A DNA stretch of 64,000 nt from Amorphochlora amoebiformis (GCA_054601695.1 BAAHQB010000120.1:124001-188000), one strand, 5' to 3'; numbered from the stretch's first letter, positions 1-62,224 are shown. The notes: a model not told the origin generated them from the letters alone. Translations and numbers: made by a program.

Positions 1-203
1 ACATAGACATATATATATATATATATATGAATATATATATATATATATATATATGAATATATATATATATGTGTGTGTGTGTGTGTATTTATATGAGATA
101 TATATATATATATATATATATATGCATGTATTATGTATATACATACATACTCATATTAGTGTATATATATCACATTAATATATACACATCACATATACAT
201 ATA

Positions 204-239
<36 letters not shown>

Positions 240-240
240 G
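1..240. repeat. (TA)n microsatellite, intron of the SDR gene
   Basis: Almost pure alternating TA with short GT/CA interruptions. It ends in ATAAG just before the first recognisable coding island at 241, so it is read as the intron upstream of that exon. No other gene is visible here. Confidence 0.7.
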
Positions 241-531
241 TGTGCACCGGAAGAAGTAGCTAATGGTGTCGCTTTCCTTGCTTCTGATCAATCATCGTAA
301 CTACCATATATATATACATATATATATATATATATTATATATATATATATATGTATATATGTATATATATATGTGTGTGTGTATGTCATATATTGATACA
401 ATACACATGTGTGTGTGCGTGTATGTATATTATATACGAATACATATACACATATATATCATACATACTTTCATTTTTACACATGGCCTAACATAAATTT
501 GCTCTGTATATCAACTTTTGCAGTCGCACAT

Positions 532-584
<53 letters not shown>

Positions 585-602
585 GTATATATTATATATA
601 TA

Positions 603-641
<39 letters not shown>

Positions 642-725
642 GGTAATATATATATATACATATATGTTCGGATCAGTTTCATGACCGGCGCCAATATCGT
701 AATGGATGGCGGGCAAACAATCTAG
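241..725 (+). CDS. Short-chain dehydrogenase/reductase, C-terminal part (last two exons)
   Basis: Exons 241-296 and 677-725; the TA-rich intron 297-676 starts GTAACT and ends CAG. The first exon reads CAPEEVANGVAFLASDQS and the last SFMTGANIVMDGGQTI followed by TAG. The junction is phase 2 and gives the classic SDR C-terminus P-E-E-V-A...FLASD..S.F.TG..I..DGG. The family reduces or oxidises alcohol/carbonyl substrates with NAD(P)H; the Rossmann and YxxxK parts lie upstream of the window, so substrate and cofactor cannot be inferred. The gene converges on the SET/MYND gene, with stop codons about 365 bp apart. Confidence 0.85.
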
Positions 726-1090
726 CGCAATGTGTCCTAAGCTAAATCCACCAACCTCAAACTTAGACCATGCATATATAGTAGATATACCAGATATACC
801 CTATTCTAACTACTGGCTATACTACGGCTAGCTAGCTGGTGCTATAACTAGAATTAGAGTAATACTAGACTAGTAATAATGCCAGCGGCTAGACACTAGA
901 GACATGATCATCCGTGGTAAAGTTTGAATCATTCGCTTCAAACTAGTCAGGGCTATATTACCGGATTTAGGTATTTTACCCAAAGAATTAATTTTTATGT
1001 AGTGTGGTACGCAGAAAACAATAATGTACTATCGGATATTAAACAAAACTTCATTACTGTCTGTCACATAGTTTGATATTAATCTAGTAA
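726..1090. other. Intergenic spacer between convergent genes, CTAG-rich
   Basis: Non-repetitive, AT-rich sequence without an ORF that I can support. CTAG and related palindromic words (tagctagctgg, actagactagtaat) are frequent, and TA microsatellite is absent. It holds the 3' ends of the SDR gene (+) and the SET/MYND gene (-). No obvious terminator or polyadenylation signal stands out. Confidence 0.5.
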
Positions 1091-20101
<19,011 letters not shown>

Positions 20102-20133
20102 ATAGACTCGTAGACGCCCGATTCAACGCCGAC
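20102..20133. promoter_or_regulatory. 32-bp divergent intergenic region between the SET and KatG start codons
   Basis: The start codons of the minus-strand SET/MYND gene (20101) and the plus-strand KatG gene (20134) are separated by 32 bp. Any shared promoter must overlap the 5' coding sequence or act bidirectionally. No TATA box is evident in the gap, which contains ACGCCCGATTC-like, GC-rich sequence. Both start choices are supported: a GTAAGT donor ends SET exon 1, and a signal peptide starts KatG. Transcript starts are unknown. Confidence 0.6.
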
Positions 20134-33165
<13,032 letters not shown>

Positions 33166-33574
33166 GTCACAGTACACTTTGTCCACTCCAACAGGTTCGA
33201 GCAAATTCATATTGTATAATCCTCCGTTTGGGCAAAAGCTTTTAAGTTCACAGGCTTAGGGTTTGATCTGCCTTCAAGATTTAATCGGATTACGCAAGTT
33301 TTCAGCAATACAAACGAGTTTAGATGATATTTGGCCACGTGGTGTCGCGCCTGGGGGATGTTATAAACGATACAACTTGATCAATTGAAACGCCATCGGA
33401 GATCGATGTCATTAGACTGATCGAGCCGCCAATAATAGCTACCGCCAGTCGATACGAATTTTTCTTGAGTATTATAGATCTAGATTGTCTAGATATATCA
33501 CGACATCACGCATCACTGGATTACATAAAAATAAGGATATATGTATATATATATATATACTAGATATATCTAAG

Positions 33575-33636
<62 letters not shown>

Positions 33637-33637
33637 A

Positions 33638-33701
<64 letters not shown>

Positions 33702-33744
33702 TAGATATAATATATCTCGTATCTAGTATATATATCTAGTAATA

Positions 33745-33788
<44 letters not shown>

Positions 33789-34640
33789 CATCTAGATACA
33801 TATATATACATACATCTAGTATATACTAGATATACTCTAGATACTACTAGTATCTAGAGTATACTCCAGATACTAGAGATACGTATACCGGTATACCCCA
33901 GTTACTCTACGTCTAGCTAGACGTACGTAGACTATATTCCAAATATCTACTAGATTCTAGTTTATGCGATGTTCGGATATATTCCAGATACTCTGATACT
34001 CTAGTAGTATATGTAGTCTGGACTAGTAGACGCTGTAGATACTTTATATCTATAGATATCATATCACTAGATCAGTGCGTGGATATACTACTCTCTAGAC
34101 TCTAGATATGGTACCAAAGCCATTGTCACTAAACTAGTTAAATTATAGAATTATTGTAATCCCCTGGAACTTCCTAGACTTCTAGTACTTAATACGTAAC
34201 TAGAGTAATCATGTCGCCAATAGCGTATCATTTCATAAACATGTAACCTATTAATTAATTTTAATTGAGAACAAGTAAACTTAGTACGGCCGGCGCCGCA
34301 AACTACTTCTAGAGAGACTGTAGAGAGTCCCATAGTATTTGCGTATCGTACAATCAAATGTCGGTTAACGGTAGCTGGAATCATAACGATTCACTATTTA
34401 ATTATTTCTGTAAGTATTTTTGCAACTGTAAAATGGCCCTGTAGGATTGTCAATGGCAAACGCGTCTGTACTCAGGCCATGGAAAACTGTACGAGATCGT
34501 ATATTTACGAATATGTCTAGTATGTGTACGAGGAAAAATAGGGAAAGTCGACCGAAAGAATAAAAACCCTTTCCGTGGCGCTAATACAAGAAGAATTCGG
34601 GATACTCCCGAGATTATGTACTTTTCGATTTTTTAGGAGA
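33166..34640. other. Unique spacer downstream of KatG, with CTAG-rich block
   Basis: 33166-33480 and 34110-34640 are unique sequence with no ORF I can support, presumably including the KatG 3' UTR. 33540-33830 is TA/TAGATA microsatellite. 33800-34110 is packed with CTAGATAC/ACTAGTAT words, including a 25-bp perfect palindrome at 33835-33859. I see no tRNA-like or protein-like signal. Confidence 0.5.
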
Positions 34641-37578
<2,938 letters not shown>

Positions 37579-38122
37579 GGAGAAAGAATCCTTTTGCAAA
37601 GGCGACGCAATACAAAAACACCTATTAAAAAAGAAAATTTTCTTCGAATACGCCTTCCCCCCCTCGTCCACTCTCTATTCCGACACCCTCATTGCGACCT
37701 AAACCCTCTTTCCCCCCCCCCCCCCCCTCTTATCGAAAAAAAGATAAACCTGGTGAAAACCGCGTCTGGTCTGGGATTTGGCCCGGTGGGAAGAGGGTGG
37801 GCAGGGTACTAACCGCTGCTATCCGGCTTTGACGGCTACTACCAAATAATCGCAGTCTTTTTTACCTAATAAAATTACTTCTTGACCCTGGATGGATTAT
37901 GGGGAAATTAGAAAAAACCCTACCTCCTCTTCCATATCGAAGATATCTATTCTCAATATTTCGTATATGTCTCTCCTGGCACGTGTCTGAAATCACATGT
38001 GCACACATTTCCTTGTCTGGCGAGCGCGCGGAGGGCCTGGATCACGTCACCGACTTAAATCACACTCTGTGTGGCGAGTCTGGCATACTATTGTTTAATA
38101 GATATACAACATATATATACAC

Positions 38123-38191
<69 letters not shown>

Positions 38192-38221
38192 ACATTATGT
38201 ACAGTGTACACACACACATAT

Positions 38222-38254
<33 letters not shown>

Positions 38255-38677
38255 ATATTACATATATATATATATATATATTACACATAAATTGTTTGTG
38301 TGATATTGTGTCTATATATTTATAAAAATTTACTATTCAATCTAGCTAGTCAATGATAATCAAAATCAGAATTTTAGATATAATATGATACACACCGTGT
38401 AATATTACTAATTAATATGCACACATCATTATACTTATGAATCTCATGATTAATAATATTGACTCTGTACTATGCAGCCTATGCTACACGGTCTACACCG
38501 GTGATGCATTACACTTGTCTCTTTCTTACCTGAAGTGTTTGTGAATATAGCTAGTGAGTGAGTAGTATTATTCTACTATATACGTGTACCTAGTTAACGC
38601 GCGATTCGAATGTAATAATCCTTTACCTAGCGTCATCTAGTCATCAAATATCACTAGATCTGTTCCGGGCTCCATAC
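37579..38677. other. Spacer between two minus-strand genes
   Basis: 37579-37830 includes C-homopolymers (about 37712-37726) and may hold 5' sequence of the membrane-protein gene. 37900-38100 is unique with an open plus frame but no recognisable motif. 38100-38290 is (TA)n/(CA)n. 38300-38677 is unique, CTAG-containing and downstream of the EF-hand gene stop. Confidence 0.5.
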
Positions 38678-39342
38678 TCATTTCTTTTCATGCGCAATCT
38701 TCTTGGCGAGCTTAGCCCTCTCGCTTAACTGGTGCTTTTTCTTATCATGATGGATATGAATTTCGATGTTTTTGGGAGAGGTACAGGGGCTTGACATGTC
38801 TTCCTTCGCCTCTGGGACTAAGTCGTCATCTTCGTCCTCATCGTCATCTTTCTTATCGCAAGATCCTTTATCTATAGTAGAGACCACACGTATGATCATG
38901 GTAGTAACACGCTATCGTCGAAATGATACATACAGTTGGAACTAACCTTCCTCCTCATCGTCAGAATCATCTTTACCAGCCTTTTTCTGCTCCTTTTTTG
39001 ACGCCTTCTCCTTCTTAGCATCTTTCTTGCTGGCCGGTTTTTCGTCCTCGTCTTCCTCTGGCTTCTTGTCTACTTTGGCTTTGGAGGTGGCGTTTGCAGA
39101 GAGCTGGAGGATTTCAGTGGAAAATTTTGAGTTAAAAAATTTGGATTCGTTAGTGATGTATATTATCTTATATTATATGTACATATTATACATAACATAT
39201 AGTCCGTATACATTATGGTTCTCACACGCTGAATTTGTAATTCTTAAAATAGTAATAACGTGTTCCTTACAGCTTTCTTAGCCTCATCCTTATCGATCTC
39301 CTTGTCTTCTCCAGCGATGGTCTCGAAATCCGCAGCCTTAAA

Positions 39343-39399
<57 letters not shown>

Positions 39400-39619
39400 G
39401 ACAAGGCGAGTGGGTAGAGAGCGAAGGGGAAAAAGAGAGAAGAAAATATTTCATACAAGAGTCTGAGCTTGCTTTATAATTTTAAACGGAAGCTTTAATT
39501 CGTCGGCAGAGACACCACCGCTCGAGTCCTTATCGAGCTTCATGATAGCTGCTACCAGCTTCTCATCGAATCCCTGGTATTGACAAAGGATATTTTACAT
39601 ATGGACAGTCGTGTATATA

Positions 39620-39673
<54 letters not shown>

Positions 39674-39776
39674 TGCGTTGGTTACACAATTAAATTAGAC
39701 TTAAGACATATGTAAATCATGCATTGGTCACACATCTAAATCAGATTTGCTTAGATATATTTATACACATACGCAA

Positions 39777-39811
<35 letters not shown>

Positions 39812-40191
39812 TGTAAGGTTGAAATGTGACAGTAAGTAGCTCTTCTTCTGAGTATTCGCCGTCAGAGTTTTCGTCGAGGTACGGGCCGACTTGGAACTAT
39901 ATATATATATATATATATATATTTAATATATACATATTATATAAATAAGTATATTATTACACTACAAATCACATGTATTAAATGTAATACACACATATGA
40001 ACTACCACAAAAGGGGCCGTGAATCCCACGGAGATCTCCATCTTTGAGAGAGCTCCAGAATCGTCGGTATCCTGGTTTCACACGTTAACTTAACCACATA
40101 CTATGCCTTTCTATAGCGTATTAGCTCTTTGGTGCTAGCGTCTAGTATACTAATACTTATATGACGGTTAGGTTTGTATTACACATGTATG

Positions 40192-40263
<72 letters not shown>

Positions 40264-40415
40264 TAATTAAATTATGGTACATACCAGGTAGTCGAAGATA
40301 TCCTTGTTTTTACCATGATGGTAGGCGACCTCGAGAAAGGAGTGGTAATACGTCGAGTTCTTTCCATGTTTTCCACTGTTAGTCGGTAAGAAATAAAATC
40401 ATTTTATCATTATCA

Positions 40416-40482
<67 letters not shown>

Positions 40483-41363
40483 TCGTGTGTACATGTAATC
40501 AACCCGCAAATACTAACACGCACCGATGGTGCGTCTTTTTAGCTTCCTCGCTCTTTTCAGGCTTGGTGGCGCACGGCTTTGAGAAGAAATCTTGCGCCTC
40601 CTTCAGAGATAGCTGCTGGTTTTCATCGGCGTCAATCTCACGGTACTTCTTGGCAACCCAGAGGCCAACTCGAGTGATCTCGGCTGGCAGGACCATCTCT
40701 GCGGTCTCCAAGGATTCCGTCTGCACCCAAGGTTAGACTTCAGTTCGGCTGTGGGATATTAGTTTGGTAATTTGTGCATACGTGGTCGTCATCAAGGGCA
40801 GCGAAGAGAACATTTGAGACGTCGTCAGAAAGAAATTCCTGAAGCATTAGAAACGTATTTAAACCCATGATCTAGGATCCAATCGCTAGACCCTGTTTTT
40901 CACCTTCAGCTCCTCAGGGTCGATCGAGTCGACACCGTCGGTGTCAGTGTCGATAGCTTTGATGTTCTCAGCCTGGAATGTGTATTTTATGTTTCTCTGT
41001 GAATCGCAATTGCGTGAGTATCACGATGTGTCACCGTGTACGCCGCAAAGGATGGAGTTAGAGCCTCGGTGTAGTCGAGTTGCTTGTTGCCGTCCTGTAA
41101 TTATTTCAACATTCTAGGTCTCACAAAAGATTTTAAGTGTACAATCATGGTTTACCGAGTCAAGGTATTCGAAGAGCAGCTCAAGGTTGTAGTTATCCAC
41201 ATGACGCCGCTGAAACACATCCCAAATTATGGGTTTTCGACAATATTGGGATTTTAAAAAATGCTTAGATAGTTTCAATATTAAGCCTAGGGTTATGCCT
41301 CACAGCGCAATCATGTGCGTGAGCCCCAGCGGCGACAAGCGAGAGGACAAGCAGGGTCAACAT
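38678..41363 (-). CDS. Secretory-pathway EF-hand Ca2+-binding protein, calumenin/reticulocalbin-like
   Basis: Thirteen minus exons with agreeing phases: 41363-41304, 41209-41156, 41094-41035, 40972-40904, 40838-40782, 40720-40524, 40375-40285, 40071-40009, 39896-39831, 39573-39457, 39336-39271, 39103-38947, 38871-38678 (416 aa). The signal peptide is MLTLLVLSLVAAGAHA. EF-hand loops: DSDGNKQLDYTE (split across exons 2/3), DADENQQLSLKE, DTDDSGALSKME, DENSDGEYSEEE, DKDSSGGVSADE. A variant DTDTDGVDSIDPEE loop and a degenerate GEDKEIDKDE also occur. The C-terminus is a Lys/Asp-rich tail ending KKIAHEKK, with no HDEL/KDEL, so ER retention is uncertain. Introns at the 5' end are short and TA-poor, unlike the rest of the window. 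Exon 39831-39896 uses a GTCACA donor. Probable luminal Ca2+ buffer or chaperone partner. Confidence 0.93.
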
Positions 41364-41651
41364 GACTGGATTCAAATTTGAATCAGAGCCGATAATTTAA
41401 TTGATATTAAGTTTCTGCCCGAATTTCTATTGAAGAAAATCGGCATTGCATTTAATGCATTTTAGGTATTTTTGAACTTCCGATAGAGAGAGCTCGGCTC
41501 GTGCCAACCTTGGTGGAATCGCGAGGACGAAAGGCGGGCCACGGCTATTTCGGGTAACTGATGCGCCATTTGCGAATTATATTGAAGTCGCAGAAGGCCG
41601 TTCAAAAACTGTATTCTTCGCAGATACTCGTCATATAAACAACCTCGCAAA

Positions 41652-42244
41652 ATGGGCGGATGCCACGCTTCGCAGAATCAAGGAGAAAGGAAAATTATAG
41701 TGGAAGTCAAGGTTGGTATTTAATTTTTCCGACGTGCATAGCCACGGCGGTCTTATACATATTGTGGGCGTACACTTCGTCACCATCATACAAACACATG
41801 ATAAAAGTGCACGCAAGTACCATGCTGATCGTCGCGTGATCGTCTCATAACAAATAATTGACGTTTGGCTGGATTCAGATGGGATACGACCCATCTAAAC
41901 GTCGTCGATCAATCCTGAAGAACACGCCGACCACCGCTTCTGCTGCATCATCGGTCAACAGGCTACCTCAACCATATTCTTCACTCTGCACTCCTGGGCC
42001 GTCGCAGAAACTCCCCGAATTCTTACTAGAGGCGGGGATATTGGAAGTGGAGATCGAGTCGAAGTCGGCACCAGGCACCCGTCATCAAACGGTCAACCTC
42101 TCGCTCAAGGAGCACCACACTGCTCCCAAGAACCTCTGCCGACGAGTCTCATTTGACGAGCGCTCGCTTAATCCTTGTCATCGTCGGAAGTCTTCGCTGC
42201 TCAGGAGGTTATTCGACGGCCCACCGAAGCCGCAGGACGCTTAG
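41652..42244 (+). CDS. Small protein with SILK and RVSF PP1-docking motifs
   Basis: The open frame from ATG 41879 to TAG 42244 codes about 121 aa. It contains KRRRSILKNTP near the N-terminus and LCRRVSFDERS about 80 residues later. Tandem [SG]ILK and RVxF motifs are the standard docking pair for protein phosphatase 1 (KNL1/Spc7 and inhibitor-2 type proteins). ATG 41879 directly follows TTCAG, and an upstream exon 41652-41711 (MGGCHASQNQGERKIIVEVK, donor GTTGGT) would splice to it in frame, giving an N-terminus suited to myristoylation. The frame is also open for 43 codons beyond the TAG, ending at TGA 42374. It is divergent from the EF-hand gene (289 bp between starts). Function is inferred only from the motifs. 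Confidence 0.6.
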
Positions 42245-42692
42245 GATTCGGATAGTCGAGGCCGCTGTGGCCCCAGACGACCCCCCTCTAAACTACATCC
42301 CCCTAAATCCCAGGTCAAGTTGCACATCCGTCCTGTGGAAACCTCTTCGCATGTAACAATTCCGCAAAAGAAATGAGTAAGTCTCATCTAATTAAGAAGC
42401 AGCTGAAGTTGCTGCACCGTCATCTCTCCTAACTCTTTCTAGTCCTAGTCCTTGGGAGGCCCTCATGATTAATGACTGAGAAGGCCCCGGGATCCAACCG
42501 CATGGCGAAGCAAGTTAATCGTTATTCACACATATGGTTCAGCAATTGGTTAATCATTGTACACCTAGTATGTGTCACACAAAACAATAGCGACCGACGG
42601 CTGCAGATGTGACAGAATGTGGTGTATGTACATAAGTTTTATATATAATACTCTATATAATATATTGTATTTATATTATATATTCTAGATAT

Positions 42693-42732
<40 letters not shown>

Positions 42733-43301
42733 TATATATATACATCATGATATACATATATCGTTATGATGGGTACTTACTAGACTCAGGCTCATGATAA
42801 ATTTAACTTACGATATCAATTTATTTAAATTAATTGCAAAATCTCACGAGCTAAATTCTCTTACTGAGGCACCCAGGCTCTTCAACAGCCTTATGATACA
42901 ATATTGATCCTCTAGTCCTGGGAGTCGAAATCTATGAATATGCTTGGAGTCTCGCATGCTGATGCCTGCGGTTATATTTGTTGGGACGGGGAGCCTCAGG
43001 AGGAATACATGTGACATAGTGACATGGGTGCCGAGTCATCGGTGTTCTTCAGATTTTTAGGCTCCGTGGATTCCGTAGAATCCGAATTCGGCTTCCAAAA
43101 CCAACACGTGGATGTCTTTCACGGACCACCGCACCCGCGTCCGCCGGCGGGTTGCGGAGGTATTGATGATTATAGGGGTGCTTACACTCGGCCAAATATA
43201 TCCCCAGGTTAATTATCATCAGTAGTACAGTTCTTTCATTCGATCGCAATACAGGAATATGCTGTAGTTCGTGACATTTATGACCTTTTTTGGGAATCTA
43301 G
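42245..43301. other. Unique region upstream of the PDZ-kinase gene, with a possible first exon
   Basis: 42250-42650 and 42780-43020 are unique, with short TA at 42690-42750. An ATG at 43024 opens MGAESSVFFRFLGSVDSVES... (61 codons) to a CAG|GTTAAT donor at 43207. It begins with a good N-myristoylation context (MGAESS) but does not join the exon at 43302 in phase, so it is a candidate first exon of the PDZ-kinase gene through an intermediate exon, or a separate small ORF. Confidence 0.4.
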
Positions 43302-57555
<14,254 letters not shown>

Positions 57556-57714
57556 ATAATTGCAAAAGAACAACGCGAAAAATCACTTCAAGAGCAGCGG
57601 CAGAAGGCACTTGAGCTTCTGCAACGCTCCCGAGGAAATTCTGGAAAGAATTCTGGATCTCGAGAAAAAACTTCGAATGGAGGCAAAGCTTCGAGTGACT
57701 TGGATTCGTAAGTG

Positions 57715-57756
<42 letters not shown>

Positions 57757-57806
57757 AGTATATATATATATATATATAATATATTTATACATATAACTAT
57801 GCATAC

Positions 57807-57870
<64 letters not shown>

Positions 57871-57975
57871 GTATGTATGTATACACAAGATGATTACATG
57901 GTACATATGTAAATATATACAATTATATATAAATAAATACAATTATACATAAATGTGCATATATATATATATATG

Positions 57976-58017
<42 letters not shown>

Positions 58018-58416
58018 TATATATGGATACAATATCAGAGAGTCAGACGACGAATCTAAACAAGCCAAGGGCCAAAAAGGTATAAAATCAATGCATACAC
58101 AAACACCACAGTCCTTTTCCTCCGTCCGTTTCATTGTCAGCCGTTTCTCCATTATAAATGTGATTATGACCATTAGAGGGCAAGGAGAGTATGGGATATT
58201 ATACCTCGTCGTACTCTTATTCGTCCTCTGGTATACAATTTTTTTTGACCATATAACTATGTATGATGTCAATATGTATGTATATATATATATATATATA
58301 TATATTGTACTCATATATATAAATTTATATACATATAGATGTTTGTCTATATATCTATACATATATATATATATATATATGTATACATATATGTATATAT
58401 ATATATGTATATGTAA

Positions 58417-58451
<35 letters not shown>

Positions 58452-58843
58452 TGTAAATAAATTTATATATATATATATATATATATATGTATAATATGCG
58501 TGTTTACGTATCTAAATGTATGTACGTAAGTATATTCATACAAAACAAAACATACCCATATCAAACCCTTCCATCACTAACCCTAGCTCCACACCCCGAA
58601 ATTCTCAAAATCCAAATATCTCTCACCAGACTCGTACTATTCCTCGTATTCAACTGAATCGGACTACTACACGTCGTCGGGGTCATCGAGCAGGGAGGAG
58701 AGGAGAAACAGTAGATCGGGGCGGAAGAAGGGGGGGAGGGGGAGGAGACGGGTGCGGAGAAGGAGAGTACGGCAGAGGGGTAGGAGGGATGAAGAGGAAG
58801 AGGACGATGGGGTATGTTGTCTTTTTGTGTTGGATGATATATT

Positions 58844-58933
<90 letters not shown>

Positions 58934-59005
58934 TATATTGAGTGTGTGTGTAAAAGAGAGAGAGGAAATGGATAAATAAATATAAATAAAGGCTGCACAA
59001 CACAA

Positions 59006-59103
<98 letters not shown>

Positions 59104-59105
59104 CA

Positions 59106-59178
<73 letters not shown>

Positions 59179-59561
59179 CAGCTCGTCAAGGACTTCAACA
59201 CAGTATCCGTTAAGGAGGAAATTCGAACCGACAGGTATATAACCTCAGCATGCTAATCTCCAGGAATCTCCAAGAATCTCCAGGAATCTCCAAGAATCTC
59301 CGGGAATGTCTAAGCTTCAAATATCTGATGATCACTAATCGAAATATCTAGGGCACTCGAGAGCGCTCTCTATCATCTCTTCTTACGCTACCCTAGCAGG
59401 TATTTGAACGATAAATCACAAATCAAACGTATACCGATAGAGTAAAGAGAAGAGTCTATATATATATATTACATATATATATATTATTTTACATATATAT
59501 ATATATACATATGTATAGTATATACTACATTTGCATTTATTCATAGATTACACACACACAC

Positions 59562-59607
<46 letters not shown>

Positions 59608-60095
59608 ATATATGTGTGTATATGTGATATGTATATATGTGTATATATATGTGTATATATTTATAAATATATTGTACATATATATATATATATATATGCT
59701 TGTGTGTGAGTGTATGTATAACATATATAACATACGCATCATATAGACGTACCGGTTCAGTAAAGAGAAGAGTCCATTCTATGCTATATGATATTCTTCA
59801 TGACCGAAAACAAGTCAACCTACAATCGATCTCCCGAAATGTACCAAAACAGAGCATTTCGATATTGAATAAATACATTTTTGTATTTACATATATGTGT
59901 ATAATATTATATATATATATGTATATATGTACACAGATATATGTTTTTATGTGTATGTATATACATATATTTCTATTCAAATATATAAATATTTTGTACA
60001 TTTTAGAAATATACATACATACATATGTATACATATATGCACACACACACATATATATATATATATAACACATATAAATTTATTATATATCTATA

Positions 60096-60179
<84 letters not shown>

Positions 60180-60540
60180 TGTGTTTTTATGTATATACGT
60201 AAAACTTGATATATACAAACAGAAATATGTGTAGATTTATACTCGCGCAAAGATAAATTTGTCAATTGTGTACATCGAATGCGACTTAACACAACACTTA
60301 AAACCTTCTAGTTGCACAAACGTTCGTATCATGACAGGCGTCATGGATCGAACCTTCATCCCTCATGATATGTTACATTCTTCTAGGACACTCTGCTCCA
60401 CCGGCTTCTGACACGTGTCATGGATCGAACCTTCATCCCTCATGACGGCCAAGGTAAAGCAAAAGAGATAGGGAGACAAATCTCTGACTGTTTGTAACAT
60501 GCATGTCTAATGATATATATATATATATATATATGTACAT

Positions 60541-60627
<87 letters not shown>

Positions 60628-60647
60628 ATATACACATATTTATATTC

Positions 60648-60695
<48 letters not shown>

Positions 60696-60810
60696 GATAT
60701 ATACATTTATACATATATAGTGTGTGTGTTCATAATAATATGTAATAATATGTGATCATATATCCCGTACACACATATATATATATATATATATGTATAT
60801 GTACATATAG

Positions 60811-60849
<39 letters not shown>

Positions 60850-60881
60850 CAGGTATTAATATATATGTATATATATATGTA

Positions 60882-60919
<38 letters not shown>

Positions 60920-61386
60920 GATATATGTGTATATATATATATGTATGTGTAAGTATATAAGTATATATATATGTATAATTATATATATGTGTATTCATAT
61001 ACAAATATATATATATATATATATATATACATCTACATGTACAATCAGAAAACCCAAGAATCCAATATTCAATATCCCAACACGCTTAACATCCGCCCTC
61101 TTCATCCAACTCCAGGTGTATATCTCTGGACCTGGACCAAACATGCGGCCAGCGAGACTACTGAACGTCTCCTTGTGCGTATCAACTTTATAGTAGAAAA
61201 GGTTAATCTTCGTAATCACCATCCTAATAATAATTCTAACCCTCATCTTAACCATATTCCTATGATTCTCGTTCATTTGTTCTGATCCTATATTTTTCTT
61301 GCTTTAATCCTGTTCGTTTGTTGTTCGGATGTCTGGAAGGCAATGGCTAAGGCAGAAAGGTATATATATATATATATATGTATGTA

Positions 61387-61443
<57 letters not shown>

Positions 61444-61504
61444 CATATACATATACATATACACATACATATACATATATATATATATATATGTATAGTA
61501 CATG

Positions 61505-61561
<57 letters not shown>

Positions 61562-61755
61562 TATCATTCATATAATATACATCCAATATATAAACATAGA
61601 TGCATTCATGCATATACTCTCAATCGCCTAGGTACATTGCGGATTACCCCAAAGGCCCCCTTCCAAAGCTCCCTCCGGACGACGACGGCGAGGAAAACGA
61701 GTCGGAGAGCATTGATTACGACGCTCTCGAGCCTGAAGAAGTCTACCTTTCCTAA
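57556..61755 (+). CDS. Unrecognised charged/Ser-Arg-rich protein, 5' end not found
   Basis: Exons 57556-57707, 58039-58079, 58630-58811, 59182-59234, 59352-59399, 59747-59813, 60387-60453, 61116-61174, 61340-61359 and 61632-61755 join in phase. Order: Lys/Gln/Glu-rich helix ([20 protein letters not shown]), acidic SESDDESK, a Ser/Tyr stretch ([20 protein letters not shown]), an Arg-rich run, EEEEDD, then a more ordered part: [91 protein letters not shown]. It ends [15 protein letters not shown] and TAA. A GTCTAC after GAA 61740 could instead splice to 62225, fusing it with the next model. No family recognised; likely nuclear from the basic and Ser/Arg content. Confidence 0.68.
59427..59458 (+). 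repeat. Partial copy of exon 59747-59813
   Basis: ACGTATACCGATAGAGTAAA followed by GAGAAGAGTC resembles the start of the exon (ACGTACCGGTTCAGTAAAGA, then GAAGAGTC) with substitutions and two extra bases. It lies in the preceding intron, with TA microsatellite directly downstream. Confidence 0.7.
60305..60370 (+). repeat. Partial copy of exon 60387-60453 directly upstream
   Basis: After TTCTAG the sequence ends in GTCATGGATCGAACCTTCAT followed by CCCTCATGA, almost identical to the 3' half of the exon. Upstream of that it diverges (TTGCACAAACGTTCG), and it lacks the GGCCAAG|GTAAAG donor. There is no TA tract between copy and exon, so it may be a young duplicate. Confidence 0.85.
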
Positions 61756-61762
61756 TCTGCTA

Positions 61763-61819
<57 letters not shown>

Positions 61820-61832
61820 TAAACAGACAGAC

Positions 61833-61885
61833 AGAGAGATCATTTATTACGACACTTTCGATCCTGAAGAGTTGTGTCTTCCCTA
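61833..61885 (+). repeat. Copy of the 3' end of exon 61632-61755, past its stop codon
   Basis: GAGATCATTTATTACGACAC.TTCGATCCTGAAGAG...TTCCCTAATATG parallels the exon end (GAGAGCATTGATTACGACGC.CTCGAGCCTGAAGAA...TTTCCTAATCTG). About ten differences include loss of the GTCTAC word. It is separated from the exon by about 60 bp of TA. Confidence 0.85.
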
Positions 61886-61891
61886 ATATGA

Positions 61892-61934
<43 letters not shown>

Positions 61935-62026
61935 GATACATTTAGTATACAATGCATTATATGTGGTATATATGTGCATATACATATTACATAGATATAT
62001 GTGTTTTACATATATATATATATATT

Positions 62027-62142
<116 letters not shown>

Positions 62143-62224
62143 ATATATATTTGATGTATATTGATATATATTTGATGTACATGTTATGTATGTTTATACT
62201 TATTTATTTGCATTACATACACAG

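Noticed and set aside
33180-33480. tRNA or other structured RNA near a GGTTCGAGCAA word
   Set aside because: No matching acceptor stem or D/anticodon arms could be folded by eye.
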